A stretch of 10,741 nucleotides of DNA from Hymenopellis radicata (taxonomy: Eukaryota; Basidiomycota; Agaricomycetes; Agaricales; Physalacriaceae). The notes under the pieces were generated by a model, which was given only the letters and a program-made list of their open reading frames with translations, was not told the origin of the DNA and made no database searches. Position 1 is the stretch's first letter. Each line of letters opens with the position of its first letter. The stretch covers positions 1 through 10,741 of the forward strand of contig JADNRX010001354.1 in NCBI GenBank assembly GCA_015501595.1. The letters run 5' to 3'. Below, piece by piece: positions 1 through 6,253 of the stretch. The translations under genes and the position numbers were made by a program.

Positions 1-526
1 TAGGGGTGCCGTGACCGACCCACCAGTGAAATCAAAATAGAGATCACTAGCCAGTGATCTCTATTTTCTAAACGGCCATGGTAGATCGCTCGCTACTACG
101 GCCCGTTAAGGACGGGAAACGAACTGGAATGGATGTCCCTTGGCCCTGTTGCCGTCTTTGACTGTTGGTCAAAGAATATCAAGAAAATGCACACTGGCAC
201 TCGTTGTCACTCGCTAAAAAACTTGTTCGGGATCGGTACCGAATTCAAGCACCACGCGTACCAGTTGAGCTACACGTCTGCAGGAGTCGGTTATGATGTC
301 GTGTTCATATTCGATGGGTCCCGCATTCAATAATACCAGACCCTGTTTTAATTGATGTTGTCGATGTTGGGGTCTGGATGGAGAGATGAACTGATATGGA
401 TACATTCCCCAGCCACCGAAGCCGCGAACAAACCTCGGTTAGCCAATCCCGGGTGTCCTTATGCTCGGTGTCCTTACGCCACAGTACGGTATCAAACATT
501 ACGCGATCGCTCTACGTGTCAAATTG
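1..526. other. Intergenic sequence without a supported gene
   Basis: Apart from the hairpin at 34-67, I see nothing supportable here. The open frames are short, overlap one another on both strands, lack a leader or splice signals and match no family I know. The stretch lies downstream (3' side) of the minus-strand BTB pseudogene, so it may contain that gene's lost C-terminal half, but no such frame is readable. Confidence 0.4.
34..67. repeat. Perfect 15-bp inverted repeat (hairpin)
   Basis: The arms AAAATAGAGATCACT (34-48) and AGTGATCTCTATTTT (53-67) are exact reverse complements separated by the four bases AGCC. Pairing stops at both outer edges (C33 against C68). It could be a cruciform or RNA hairpin, or the remnant of a palindromic transposon end. 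There is no adjacent T-run terminator and no partner copy in the window. Confidence 0.9.
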
Positions 527-940
527 TTAACGGAAGCATGGGCCACATGTCTCCACTCTATACACTATGGACAGATCAGAAATGCGAGATGCTGAACGCT
601 CCATGTTCTGAAGAACGAGTTTTTTCGGTGGTTATACCGGATCCAACGCCGACAGCACTCGCTCTTCAAGATCGCCGCCATCGAGCCATTCCAAGGCGTT
701 GATATTGATGGGATAGCACAGGCGCAGGACGACCGCCATGGTGGACGACGATTCTGGGACTTGATGGGGCGGGAGGTTATCGTGGTACTCGTTGGGTGTG
801 CATCGAGGGTGCTAAAGTGCGATACGTGGCACTGGGAAATGTAGATCGTTGGAAGTGTGAAGAATGAAATCGGCTTTGTCTGGTGAGTTGAACGGGCTGG
901 GCGCAAGGCGTGAGGGATCTGTGCGCTTGACGTCTTCCAT
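527..940 (-). pseudogene. Decayed BTB/POZ domain protein (agaricomycete type)
   Basis: One minus-strand frame from ATG at 940 to TAA at 527-529 (137 codons) reads like the N-terminal BTB/POZ domain of the large agaricomycete family. These proteins use the domain for dimerisation or cullin-3 adaptor binding. Codons 15-42 hold a typical opening (SPFNSPDKADFILHTSNDL, then HFPVPRIAL). Codons 58-85 hold the second half (VPESSSTMAVVLRLCYPI), whose LRLCYP is very characteristic. The copy is broken: TAG at 812-814 (codon 43) and TAA at 632-634 (codon 103). The usual hydrophobic segment after the first half (SLASPFF-like in the family) is missing, which suggests an internal deletion. The frame ends soon after the domain, whereas the family usually continues with a C-terminal helical region. 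The family call rests on remembered family patterns, not a search. The stops and frame are direct observations. Confidence 0.65.
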
Positions 941-1021
941 GGGGTAGAGGCGAAGGAGAGGTTAAGCGCCAGAAGCATCGATGCCATTCGCATTTGTCGT
1001 AAAGGTTCGTTCCCATGAAGT

Positions 1022-1452
1022 GTGAACATTGGAATGTCGCGTGAAGGAAGTAAAGCTGGCCAGGAATGCATTTCGAGTTGCTTCGGCATCGCAGCGAAAG
1101 GTGTCTGGATATGCATACTGGTCAGCGTCTACTTTAACGATGACAGATGAGAAGACGAACGTGAATCGCAGACCGTTCCACTAGTATCGTTGGTGGGTAC
1201 CATCGTAAGGGAGCGGCCCTCTTCGCGGACGTATGCTAATGGCCAGACTCGCGCCATCTTTGACGGTACAGCATTTCCGCTCACGACTTTTGACGACGCA
1301 AAAGTATCACACCCTCCACGTCCGCTCGTGCGCGATACAGTAGTCGTTGCATTGTTATAGCAGCAGCAACCTGGGGGGATGACATGTTCTGAAAACGATG
1401 TGAGTCTTGCAAAGGCTACGAGTGGGGAAGCAGACAAGTCGTTGAGCTATTG
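1022..1452 (+). pseudogene. Unrecognised coding-like relic, frame with internal stops
   Basis: One plus-strand frame stays nearly open from 1022 to the TGA ending at about 1452. It has internal stops only at 1148-1150 (TGA after AGA) and 1358-1360 (TAG followed by three glutamine codons). Both are compatible with single C-to-T changes (CGA to TGA, CAG to TAG). Fragments such as SRTYANGQTRAIFDGTAFP and SENDVSLAKATSGEADKSL look protein-like, but I recognise no family. No start, leader or intron is convincing. The opposite strand is also open for 102 codons (1129-1437), so strand choice is uncertain. It lies upstream of and divergent from the BTB pseudogene. Confidence 0.2.
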
Positions 1453-1581
1453 ACTGTCGTGGTACCAATTCAAGGATGATTGTCGTCGGATTCGGCCGAG
1501 ACGGCTTTGAACCGGGTTACCATCAACCTCCATGTTCTCTGCCTGTCCGCAATGGCGCACGTCTCTCTCATCACTCGCTAA

Positions 1582-1872
1582 TACGACCTAGCACGCGCCA
1601 TCACGTCTCGTTCGCCTTCACGGGGTACGCCAAGGACGACATTATCAAGCACTATCGTAGAACAGGATGGCCGAGATCCAGTCCCTCTCGCGGATTCACC
1701 GTCTCACCTTTCCAAGCTATAGGAGGCCGCAAGTCTTGTCGACATAAAGGCGGACAACATACGCGCCGGTCTCGTCGCTCGCATCGGCCAGCCGCAAGTT
1801 CTATTACCGGTTGGATTTCTACACGCCCGATACCTGGACGATGTGAAAGCGTTTTGGGTCATTGCTGCTTGA
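1582..1872 (+). pseudogene. Unrecognised coding-like relic with one in-frame stop
   Basis: The plus frame from 1582 to TGA at 1870-1872 has one internal stop (TAG 1720-1722). The stretch after it, beginning DIKADNIRAGLVARIGQPQV and continuing through LLPVGFLHARYLDDVKAFWV, has fungal-like codon choice (gac, aac, cgc, gcc, ctc, gtc, cag). A longer open frame at 1476-2120 (214 codons, another register) covers the same bases but is rich in Arg and Ser, as expected of a shadow frame, and its end runs into the inserted element at 1988. No family is recognised. The relic may be an exon of a gene interrupted by the downstream element. Confidence 0.25.
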
Positions 1873-1980
1873 CCGTCACAGTGTTCGCGAGTGGATTGCG
1901 TGGGTTTAAGGCGACGTTCATGAAGTGGGCAGATGCGTTGCGGGTACGTGAGAATTTCCATAGCATATTTCTATACGACT

Positions 1981-1989
1981 ATTTACGCC
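1981..1989 (+). repeat. Left target-site duplication, ATTTACGCC
   Basis: ATTTACGCC here is repeated exactly at 3079-3087, just outside the inverted ends of the element at 1988-3078. The true duplication is 7-9 bp. The first seven bases give symmetric element ends (CCCAGTG). The last two (CC) also belong to the left inverted repeat, so they may match by chance. Confidence 0.8.
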
Positions 1990-2270
1990 CAGTGAAAACC
2001 GGCTCTGGGCTCAGACGGGTGAGCTGGTGTGAGCCGTGCTCAGCTGTGCTCAGCTGGGAAGAGGCCAAAAGAAGCAGAACGTCAAACGGGCAGCCTAAAT
2101 TTAGAACTGACTTCTGGTGATGCAAATGTCAAAAGTCAAAAGATCAAAAACACGATTGTGTGAAAAGTCCATGCATATGCTTTGAAAAAAGTAGAATCAG
2201 CACACTAAACAGAAAAGTTTGAAAACAAAATTGCAAGGTCGAAAATTGAAATCGATATCAAGCCGCCGCA

Positions 2271-2407
2271 TACGTCATCAGCGAAGTGGTCCGTGCGCAT
2301 CATATAAACGACGCGTACTTGGCGATCAGTCCACCTTCCTTCTCTCCCTCTTACCATCACCATCCTCTCAGTCTGAGCTCCGCCCTTCCACAGCGCCGTC
2401 ATGCTCA
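2271..2407 (+). promoter_or_regulatory. TATA-containing promoter and pyrimidine-rich leader inside the element
   Basis: In order: TACGTCA (2271-2277, like half of a CRE/bZIP site), TGGTCCGTGCGCA (2287-2299), TATAAA (2303-2308), a CT-rich stretch (2330-2396), then ATG codons at 2401 and 2408. A TATA box about 95-105 nt before ATG with a pyrimidine-rich leader is normal fungal promoter layout. The 13-mer TGGTCCGTGCGCA recurs at 7592-7604, also ahead of a pyrimidine-rich leader. Promoter function is inferred. Confidence 0.45.
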
Positions 2408-2506
2408 ATGTCTGCTCCTCGTTATCCAGCCAATCTGTATTCAAGAGCGCGTCTGGTTTCAAGAACGCAAGATGATGCTGACGATGCACTTATCGACATA
2501 CGATGA
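2408..2506 (+). CDS. Candidate 32-residue mini-ORF inside the transposon
   Basis: ATG at 2408, in a fair fungal context (CTCAATGTC), opens a 32-codon frame ending TGA 2504-2506. It begins MSAPRYPANLYSRARLV and ends acidic (DDADDALIDIR). It follows directly from the TATA box and CT-rich leader described upstream. Alternatives: ATG 2401 gives a 24-codon peptide in another frame, or the ORF is only the first exon of a longer gene whose remainder was lost. GGTGCGTAAC at 2517 could act as a splice donor but lies beyond the stop. No family is recognised and expression is unproven. Confidence 0.25.
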   Translation: MSAPRYPANLYSRARLVSRTQDDADDALIDIR

Positions 2507-2688
2507 GAAGGACGACGGTGCGTAACTGATCTCGGCCCTTCCTGGCGCGAGCTGACCGACCGTTTGATAGTGCTGCCTGATTGGATGTCTGGATGTCTGT
2601 GCGAAGTCTTTGCTTGGCGAGTGCCCTTAAAGCCTGTCTCCGCCAGCTCTCTCTGACATGATCTTCGTAGACTTGCTGGTGTATGCGC

Positions 2689-2746
2689 TGCGTCGCGCAT
2701 GGCGTTCGTCGCACATGGCCGTTCCTCGCGCATGGCCGTGGCCCGT
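2689..2746 (+). repeat. Short tandem repeat of a CGCGCATGGC-like unit, three copies
   Basis: Around 2694-2744 the motif CGCGCATGGC / CGCACATGGC / CGCGCATGGC occurs three times, 16-19 bp apart, within the element interior. It falls in an 89-codon open frame (2658-2927) that I do not consider a gene because it has neither leader nor recognisable content. Confidence 0.6.
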
Positions 2747-3078
2747 TTCTGAGTGTATTGGGCTAGGCATACGTATACCGAGATGTTCCAGATATCCAGC
2801 AGTACTAGTTTCTATACACGGATGTGCCCGTATGAGGCCAGATATCAACGGAAATCGATTGCTTGTCAAGCCTAGCAGAATGGCCCTACTGAGCCCGGAT
2901 GTGCACAGATATGCGAAGAATTATTAACGTTAACCCTCTCCGGGCAGCAACAGCTCTGCCCGGATGACATCTGGGCCCCGCCTATCCATCCGGGCTGAGC
3001 TGGGAAGCTCTACAAGATGTGAAATGCCCGGATGAGCACAGCTGAACACGGCTGGACACGGAGTGGGTTTTCACTGGG

Positions 3079-3087
3079 ATTTACGCC
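3079..3087 (+). repeat. Right target-site duplication, ATTTACGCC
   Basis: This is the exact partner of 1981-1989 and lies immediately outside the right inverted end (CACTGGG ending at 3078). The matched pair supports true transposition rather than a chance palindrome. Confidence 0.8.
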
Positions 3088-3088
3088 T

Positions 3089-3560
3089 TGCCAGCGATGA
3101 TTATTGGAGCGCAGGCGAAGCTTGTCCTGAGTACGCCTTTGTATACCGCTGCCAGACTTACCGTCCCGCGCTCCCAGATACGTCGCGCTCTTCCCCGACC
3201 GTCTCATCTTTCCTGTCGAATTTTTGCATGGATCGGCGATCATGACACGCACATTTTCCCGTAGGTGCGTCCTCTCTCGCCTTCAGCTTTTTCATGACTT
3301 TGTTTAGACACCGTGCTTTTCTGGAACGACGTGCTGGACGCGCGACTTGCGGTAGAACTGTGACCGGTCAAAGCTTGGAGGGTTTCCCGCTTGCAACACA
3401 TCCTGAATCTTACAGATGACATCGCCGTTTCTTGCCCAAACCAAAAACAATGCCGTACACACTAGTGTACCAGCTCAAGTACTCGTCGCTACGAGACTGA
3501 TACATCATACATGCGACCGTCCTTTCTTTCTTGTATGTGAACCGCCGACTTCTTTGACAT
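3089..3560. other. Host sequence between two elements; no supported gene
   Basis: Two plus frames are open just after the element: one through YWSAGEACPEYAFVYRCQT to TGA 3243-3245, the other from about 3095 to TAG 3262-3264. Either could be the exon downstream of the interrupted site, but I recognise neither. From 3265 to 3560 I see no coding signal, repeat or RNA. Confidence 0.35.
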
Positions 3561-3562
3561 TA

Positions 3563-3987
3563 GGGTGTGTCAGAGTAGGATAATTCGCTGATAATCCAAG
3601 GATAATTCGACGATAATTGAGAGCTTGATTCAACTCTGATCGCTCGGCAACGTGAGGTGATTCGGGGCACGGCTTCGTCGGGGCTTGAATTCTTTTGTAA
3701 GGGTTCATGCGGCAAAGTTAAAATGGCCACTCTATGATTCATTTTCGCTACTCATTTATAAGTTTTCCATGGCCCAAAAGCCATTTGTACTGTCAAAGAC
3801 AAATCTGAGGAACGGATATAACATTTGCGCTCAAGTTTGCGCTTGGCGGCACCTCCGTGGCAGTCGAAATTTAAACTCCGACATGCCGAATTATCTGATT
3901 CAGAGAGCAATCAGAGTTGAATCAAGCGCTCGATTATCGTTGAATTATCATCCAATTATCAGCGAATTATCCTACTCTGACACACCC
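3563..3987. mobile_element. 425-bp MITE with 83-bp terminal inverted repeats and TA flanks
   Basis: Left TIR 3563-3645 and right TIR 3905-3987 are reverse complements with about 8 mismatches in 83 positions (roughly 90 percent). Both outer ends read GGGTGTGTCAGAGTAGGATA. TA flanks each side (3561-3562, 3988-3989), the duplication typical of Tc1/mariner elements. Each arm contains GATAAT about four times at short spacing, a plausible subterminal transposase-binding array. The 259-bp centre encodes nothing recognisable. One ambiguity remains: counting the TA as part of the element gives TAGGG ends that fit the hAT consensus, and AGGGTGTGTC is shared with the neighbouring hAT-like element. However, the 8-bp flanks do not match (TTTGACAT against TTGCTGAT), so Tc1/mariner type is the simpler reading. 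Confidence 0.88.
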
Positions 3988-4031
3988 TATTGCTGATCTT
4001 CGTTACGAACGAGTGTACTTCCTTTGAACGG

Positions 4032-4039
4032 GCACTGGC
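4032..4039 (+). repeat. Left 8-bp target-site duplication, GCACTGGC
   Basis: GCACTGGC is repeated exactly at 4486-4493. The longer match GGCACTGGCCA (4031-4041 and 4485-4495) arises because the site is partly symmetric with the element ends. The 8-bp choice leaves both ends as CAAGGG and fits the hAT superfamily rule. Confidence 0.85.
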
Positions 4040-4485
4040 CAAGGGTGTGTCCAGAATATATTGGAAGACATTATAGTGAAATAAGTAGAAGTATACCCTG
4101 AAAGTAGGATAAATCAAAGAATTTTGTAGATCCAAGCAGTGGTTGGCAAGATATGGGGGGTAGGACAAAGTCCGGAGTTAGTGCCGATGTGATGATGTCA
4201 TCTGGGTAGACTGCCTGAATTCCTTTATTTACAGATTTCAAAACAGCTTATATCATTTTAAAGAAAGATATATAATCATTTCACATAGTTGGGAATGGTG
4301 TAAGGTACCAAAAAATATTGTAGCAAATGTTGACTACCATCGGGGATTGAACTTGGAGGCTAACCAGGGTGTCAAAAGTCACGTGACTTGCCATATAAGG
4401 AAGGAGGGGTGGGTAGGTCGGAGAAATTTGGGTGAAAAACTTTAATTGACATAGTGTACTTTTAAATTTTTGTGACACCCCCTTG
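4040..4485. mobile_element. 446-bp hAT-like MITE
   Basis: The ends CAAGGGTGTGTC (4040-4051) and GACACCCCCTTG (4474-4485) are inverted repeats with one mismatch in 12. They are flanked by the perfect 8-bp duplication GCACTGGC. CAAGG fits the hAT end consensus YARNG, and 8 bp is the hAT duplication length. The interior is AT-rich with no transposase frame, so the element is non-autonomous. It contains the 14-bp palindrome AAGTCACGTGACTT (4376-4389) with a CACGTG core. The perfect duplication suggests fairly recent insertion. A KDZ-type element would also give 8-bp duplications and cannot be excluded. Confidence 0.82.
4376..4389. promoter_or_regulatory. 14-bp palindrome with CACGTG (E-box) core
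   Basis: AAGTCACGTGACTT is its own reverse complement and contains CACGTG, the site for bHLH factors such as fungal Cbf1- or Pho4-like proteins. It lies inside the hAT-like MITE, about 100 bp from its right end. Binding is inferred from the motif only. Confidence 0.35.
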
Positions 4486-4493
4486 GCACTGGC
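4486..4493 (+). repeat. Right 8-bp target-site duplication, GCACTGGC
   Basis: Exact partner of 4032-4039, directly after the right end of the hAT-like MITE. Confidence 0.85.
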
Positions 4494-4495
4494 CA

Positions 4496-4824
4496 TCTTC
4501 CTCATCTCATCCACTGAACAGCCTGAATGGCGGTTTCTGTTGTCGCCCGTTCTTCGAGACATTGCTTGTCCTGCGTAAGGATTAGAAGTACTAAACCGGA
4601 TATGTAGGGGTACGGGACTTACGGCGAACCACGTACATCAAGCTGAGCCCTTCCAGCGTGGTTCATTGTTTGTACTCTTGCTCCAGGGGTCAACGTCCCC
4701 AAGCGTGTATGGTTCATCGGCTACATGCTCTCTAATTCGTCTGCATAATATTTTTTGTAATTAACCTTACGAACGCCTGGCAGACATACAATACGAACCT
4801 TCGTCTTCATTTCTTCATCTCAGT
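4496..4824. other. Intergenic sequence; one weak inverted repeat
   Basis: No coding frame, intron signal or repeat stands out. The only structure I see is GAACCACG (4626-4633) and its reverse complement CGTGGTTC (4657-4664), separated by 23 nt, which may be chance. Confidence 0.4.
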
Positions 4825-5130
4825 CTAGGCCACACGTACTCTTTCTCTCTTTCGACCATCAACGACAATCAAACGTGACTGAACCTTCTGGGTGACTCGA
4901 ACCACGGAAGAGGGCCGACTCGAGACTTGGATTCGCACCGAGTCATAATGGGGGTCAGTTTCAATTTTGGTTGAAGTAGAAGCTACTAAGGTATAAAAAA
5001 AATACACTCTGCTGTTTCCATAATCGTAGCAACTTACCAACTGCGGTACGTGTCTTAGTGTCTACGTCAAAAGTAAGTAGTCCGTTGAGCTCCGATCTGT
5101 TCTTTTTCTTTTGACGTATCTTGCCCACAG
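4825..5130 (-). CDS. Candidate two-exon 3' end of an unrecognised minus-strand gene (or relic)
   Basis: The last exon (4985 down to the stop at 4825-4827) reads through IETDPHYDSVRIQVSSRPSS and ends KVQSRLIVVDGRKRERVRVA. It joins across a textbook 52-nt intron (4986-5037: GTAAGT donor, T-rich tract, ACCTTAG acceptor) to an upstream exon. That exon reads back through NGLLTFDVDTKTRTAV to about GKIRQKKKNRSEL, near 5128. The junction keeps the frame (GTT G / TA GCT). No start codon or upstream exon is clear. No family is recognised; the protein would be basic and hydrophilic at its end. A plus-strand model with its own good intron (5073-5130) overlaps this one, so at most one of the two is right, or both are decayed. 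Confidence 0.3.
5073..5130 (+). other. Candidate 58-nt intron on the plus strand
   Basis: GTAAGT at 5073, a strong pyrimidine tract (TTCTTTTTCTTTTGAC), and CACAG ending at 5130 form a complete fungal intron. It is followed immediately by ATG 5131. If real, the ATG may be internal rather than the start, since the upstream plus frame is also open back to about 4990. It conflicts with the minus-strand exon that covers the same bases. Confidence 0.3.
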
Positions 5131-5304
5131 ATGGAACCAAAGACGAGCCTTGGGATCATTTCCAGAAAAAATAATGCGTCTCTTTCAAGAAACAATCAGA
5201 AACACGTACTGTACCAACTGCGATACATGTCCGCCGGCAGTCTAGGAGCATACTTGTACCTCAAGCGAAGACTCGGACGCGACCGGAGTGTCTCTGTCTC
5301 TTGA
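5131..5304 (+). CDS. Candidate 57-residue frame after the plus-strand intron; unrecognised
   Basis: ATG 5131 to TGA 5302-5304 gives 57 residues, starting MEPKTSLGIISRKNNASL. The central part reads HVLYQLRYMSAGSLGAYLYL, then a basic end (KRRLGRDRS). It follows directly on the CACAG acceptor of the 58-nt intron. The YQLRY motif recurs in plus-strand frames at about 5034-5052 and 5533-5550, each copy being followed by a stop. This suggests a duplicated and decayed module. No domain is recognised and there is no promoter. The opposite-strand reading of the same repeat is an exon end followed by a GT donor. Confidence 0.25.
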   Translation: MEPKTSLGIISRKNNASLSRNNQKHVLYQLRYMSAGSLGAYLYLKRRLGRDRSVSVS

Positions 5305-5376
5305 AGTGAAGGTAAGCATTTCATTGCCATAGATTTGGACCTTGTTTTCACTCATTGCATTGAGGGATGTACAACC
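5255..5376 (-). CDS. Candidate first exon or short ORF, unrecognised
   Basis: On the minus strand an ATG at about 5359, in good context (CAATGAGTG), opens a frame starting MSENKVQIYGNEMLTFTSRD and continuing DTPVASESSLE. It reaches a GTACAA/GTATGC donor-like site near 5257 and a stop shortly after. The MLTF segment resembles the LLTFDVDTKTRT segment of the downstream minus-strand exon, hinting at duplicated exons. No family is recognised. Boundaries are approximate. Confidence 0.2.
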
Positions 5377-5720
5377 ATGTCATCTCGGCACTGTTCCAAG
5401 TTCTTCATGCTGCACCGTCTGTCGGAGGAACGGGCTCTTGCACCTCTCGTGACATGTGCTCCAATCCCCGCTCGCACGTAATTCCCTCCGGTCGAAGCAA
5501 AATGAAGGAGTGTACAGCTACTAGGTGGATGCTTACCAGCTGAGGCACAGGTCCACGTCCTTCTAAAGTTCAAAGTATGTATCCAGCCAGGTGTGTTTCA
5601 CAAGCGGACCATCAAGCTGTTGCGAGCGGTATGTGAGCGACGGGCGAGAGACCAAACTGGAGACGACGGTAAGAGGCTAAGTCTATACCGCCGGCTCCAG
5701 TGACTATTAAGGTAGCTACG

Positions 5721-5723
5721 TTA
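5721..5723 (+). repeat. Left TTA target-site duplication
   Basis: TTA here and TTA at 6254-6256 flank symmetric GAGCCTG ends. A TWA trinucleotide duplication is the rule for PIF/Harbinger elements. Confidence 0.7.
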
Positions 5724-6253
5724 GAGCCTGTTCGGTAGTGATATTTTTCGTGACATTCCGTGATATTCTTCGTGATATTCCAGTCGTGATATTCTGTGAT
5801 ATTTCTGTTACAGCGTGATGCAGGGTTACCTCACGGCAGAACGGCGTGCCATTTGCACCATATGTCCGTCGCGACGTTCCGGCTGTTGCTCAACCACCTC
5901 CCGACGTCGCGCCCGCTATAGCCAGCGTGCTCGCCTCTCTCTGTGCATCGAATGGCCTATTCTATTTCACAAATTTCCTTACACAAGTTATAGCTATACC
6001 AGATATGTTATTTTCCTAATGAAACTGCCTTCTGAAGTGGTGTAATAAGTGGTGGGAATCACCAAACATGCAGTGAGCGGGATGGCAGGATGTCGGACAA
6101 GAGGTGGAAATATGTGCCTGTGTGTGATGGAGCTAAGCCGAGCCGTGGTAACCCTGCATCACACTGTAACAGAAATATCACAGAATATCACGACTGGAAT
6201 ATCACGAAGAATATCACGGAATATCACGAAAAATATCACTACCGAACAGGCTC
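5724..6253. mobile_element. 530-bp Tourist/Harbinger-like MITE with long TIRs
   Basis: Left TIR 5724-5837 (114 bp) and right TIR 6142-6253 (112 bp) are reverse complements. They differ by only two C/T changes (at 5754 and 5814) and one 2-bp indel near 5831. The outer ends GAGCCTGTTCGG resemble Tourist/Harbinger ends, and TTA flanks both sides. Each arm holds six copies of GTGAYATT (left arm near 5738, 5750, 5760, 5772, 5786, 5796), spaced 10-14 bp, probably a transposase-binding array. The 304-bp centre encodes no transposase. Near-identical arms suggest a young insertion. The alternative is a hAT reading with TAGAG ends, but then the 8-bp flanks match poorly. Confidence 0.88.

Larger units (their letters stand above)
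1988..3078. mobile_element. Non-autonomous TIR DNA transposon, about 1.09 kb, carrying a promoter and mini-ORF
   Basis: Left end CCCAGTGAAAACC (1988-2000) and right end GGTTTTCACTGGG (3066-3078) are exact inverted repeats. They are flanked by direct copies of ATTTACG(CC). Further in, a 21-bp stretch (2032-2052) matches the reverse complement of 3033-3053 at 20 of 21 positions, so the ends form a longer imperfect TIR with a gap. Subterminal motifs are repeated: tandem GTGCTCAGCT at 2036-2055, and GCCCGGATG at 2893, 2958 and 3026. The CAGTG start fits the hAT end consensus YARNG, but the duplication reads as 7 or 9 bp rather than a clean 8, so the superfamily is undecided. No transposase is present. 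The interior holds a TATA promoter-like region and a 32-codon ORF, listed separately. It interrupts a region with coding-like frames and splice-like signals on both sides. Confidence 0.75.
5033..5555. repeat. Three diverged copies of a 20-25 bp motif
   Basis: TTACCAACTGCGGTACGTGTC (near 5034-5054), TGTACCAACTGCGATACATGTC (near 5209-5231) and TTACCAGCTGAGGCACAGGTC (near 5533-5553) are clearly related. Spacing is about 178 and 322 bp. On the minus strand each is an exon-like end followed by GTAAGT, GTACAG or GTAAGC. On the plus strand each encodes YQLRY/YQLRH. The pattern implies duplication of a coding module followed by decay. Confidence 0.5.

Noticed and set aside
565..1116. 183-codon minus-strand open frame
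   Set aside because: It overlaps the BTB-like frame in another register, is rich in Ser/Pro/Arg and has no domain; the BTB frame explains the region better despite its stops.
1476..2120. 214-codon plus-strand open frame, the longest in the window
   Set aside because: Its last 44 codons lie inside the inserted element, its composition is Arg/Ser-rich, and another frame over 1582-1872 has more coding-like codon choice. I do not call it as a gene.
4330..4410. tRNA-like B-box on the minus strand (AGTTCAATCCCCG) with an A-box-like TGGCAAGTC 45 nt upstream, suggesting a SINE
   Set aside because: No cloverleaf can be drawn, and there is no poly-A or T tail. The element has clear TIRs and an 8-bp duplication, so a DNA transposon fits better.
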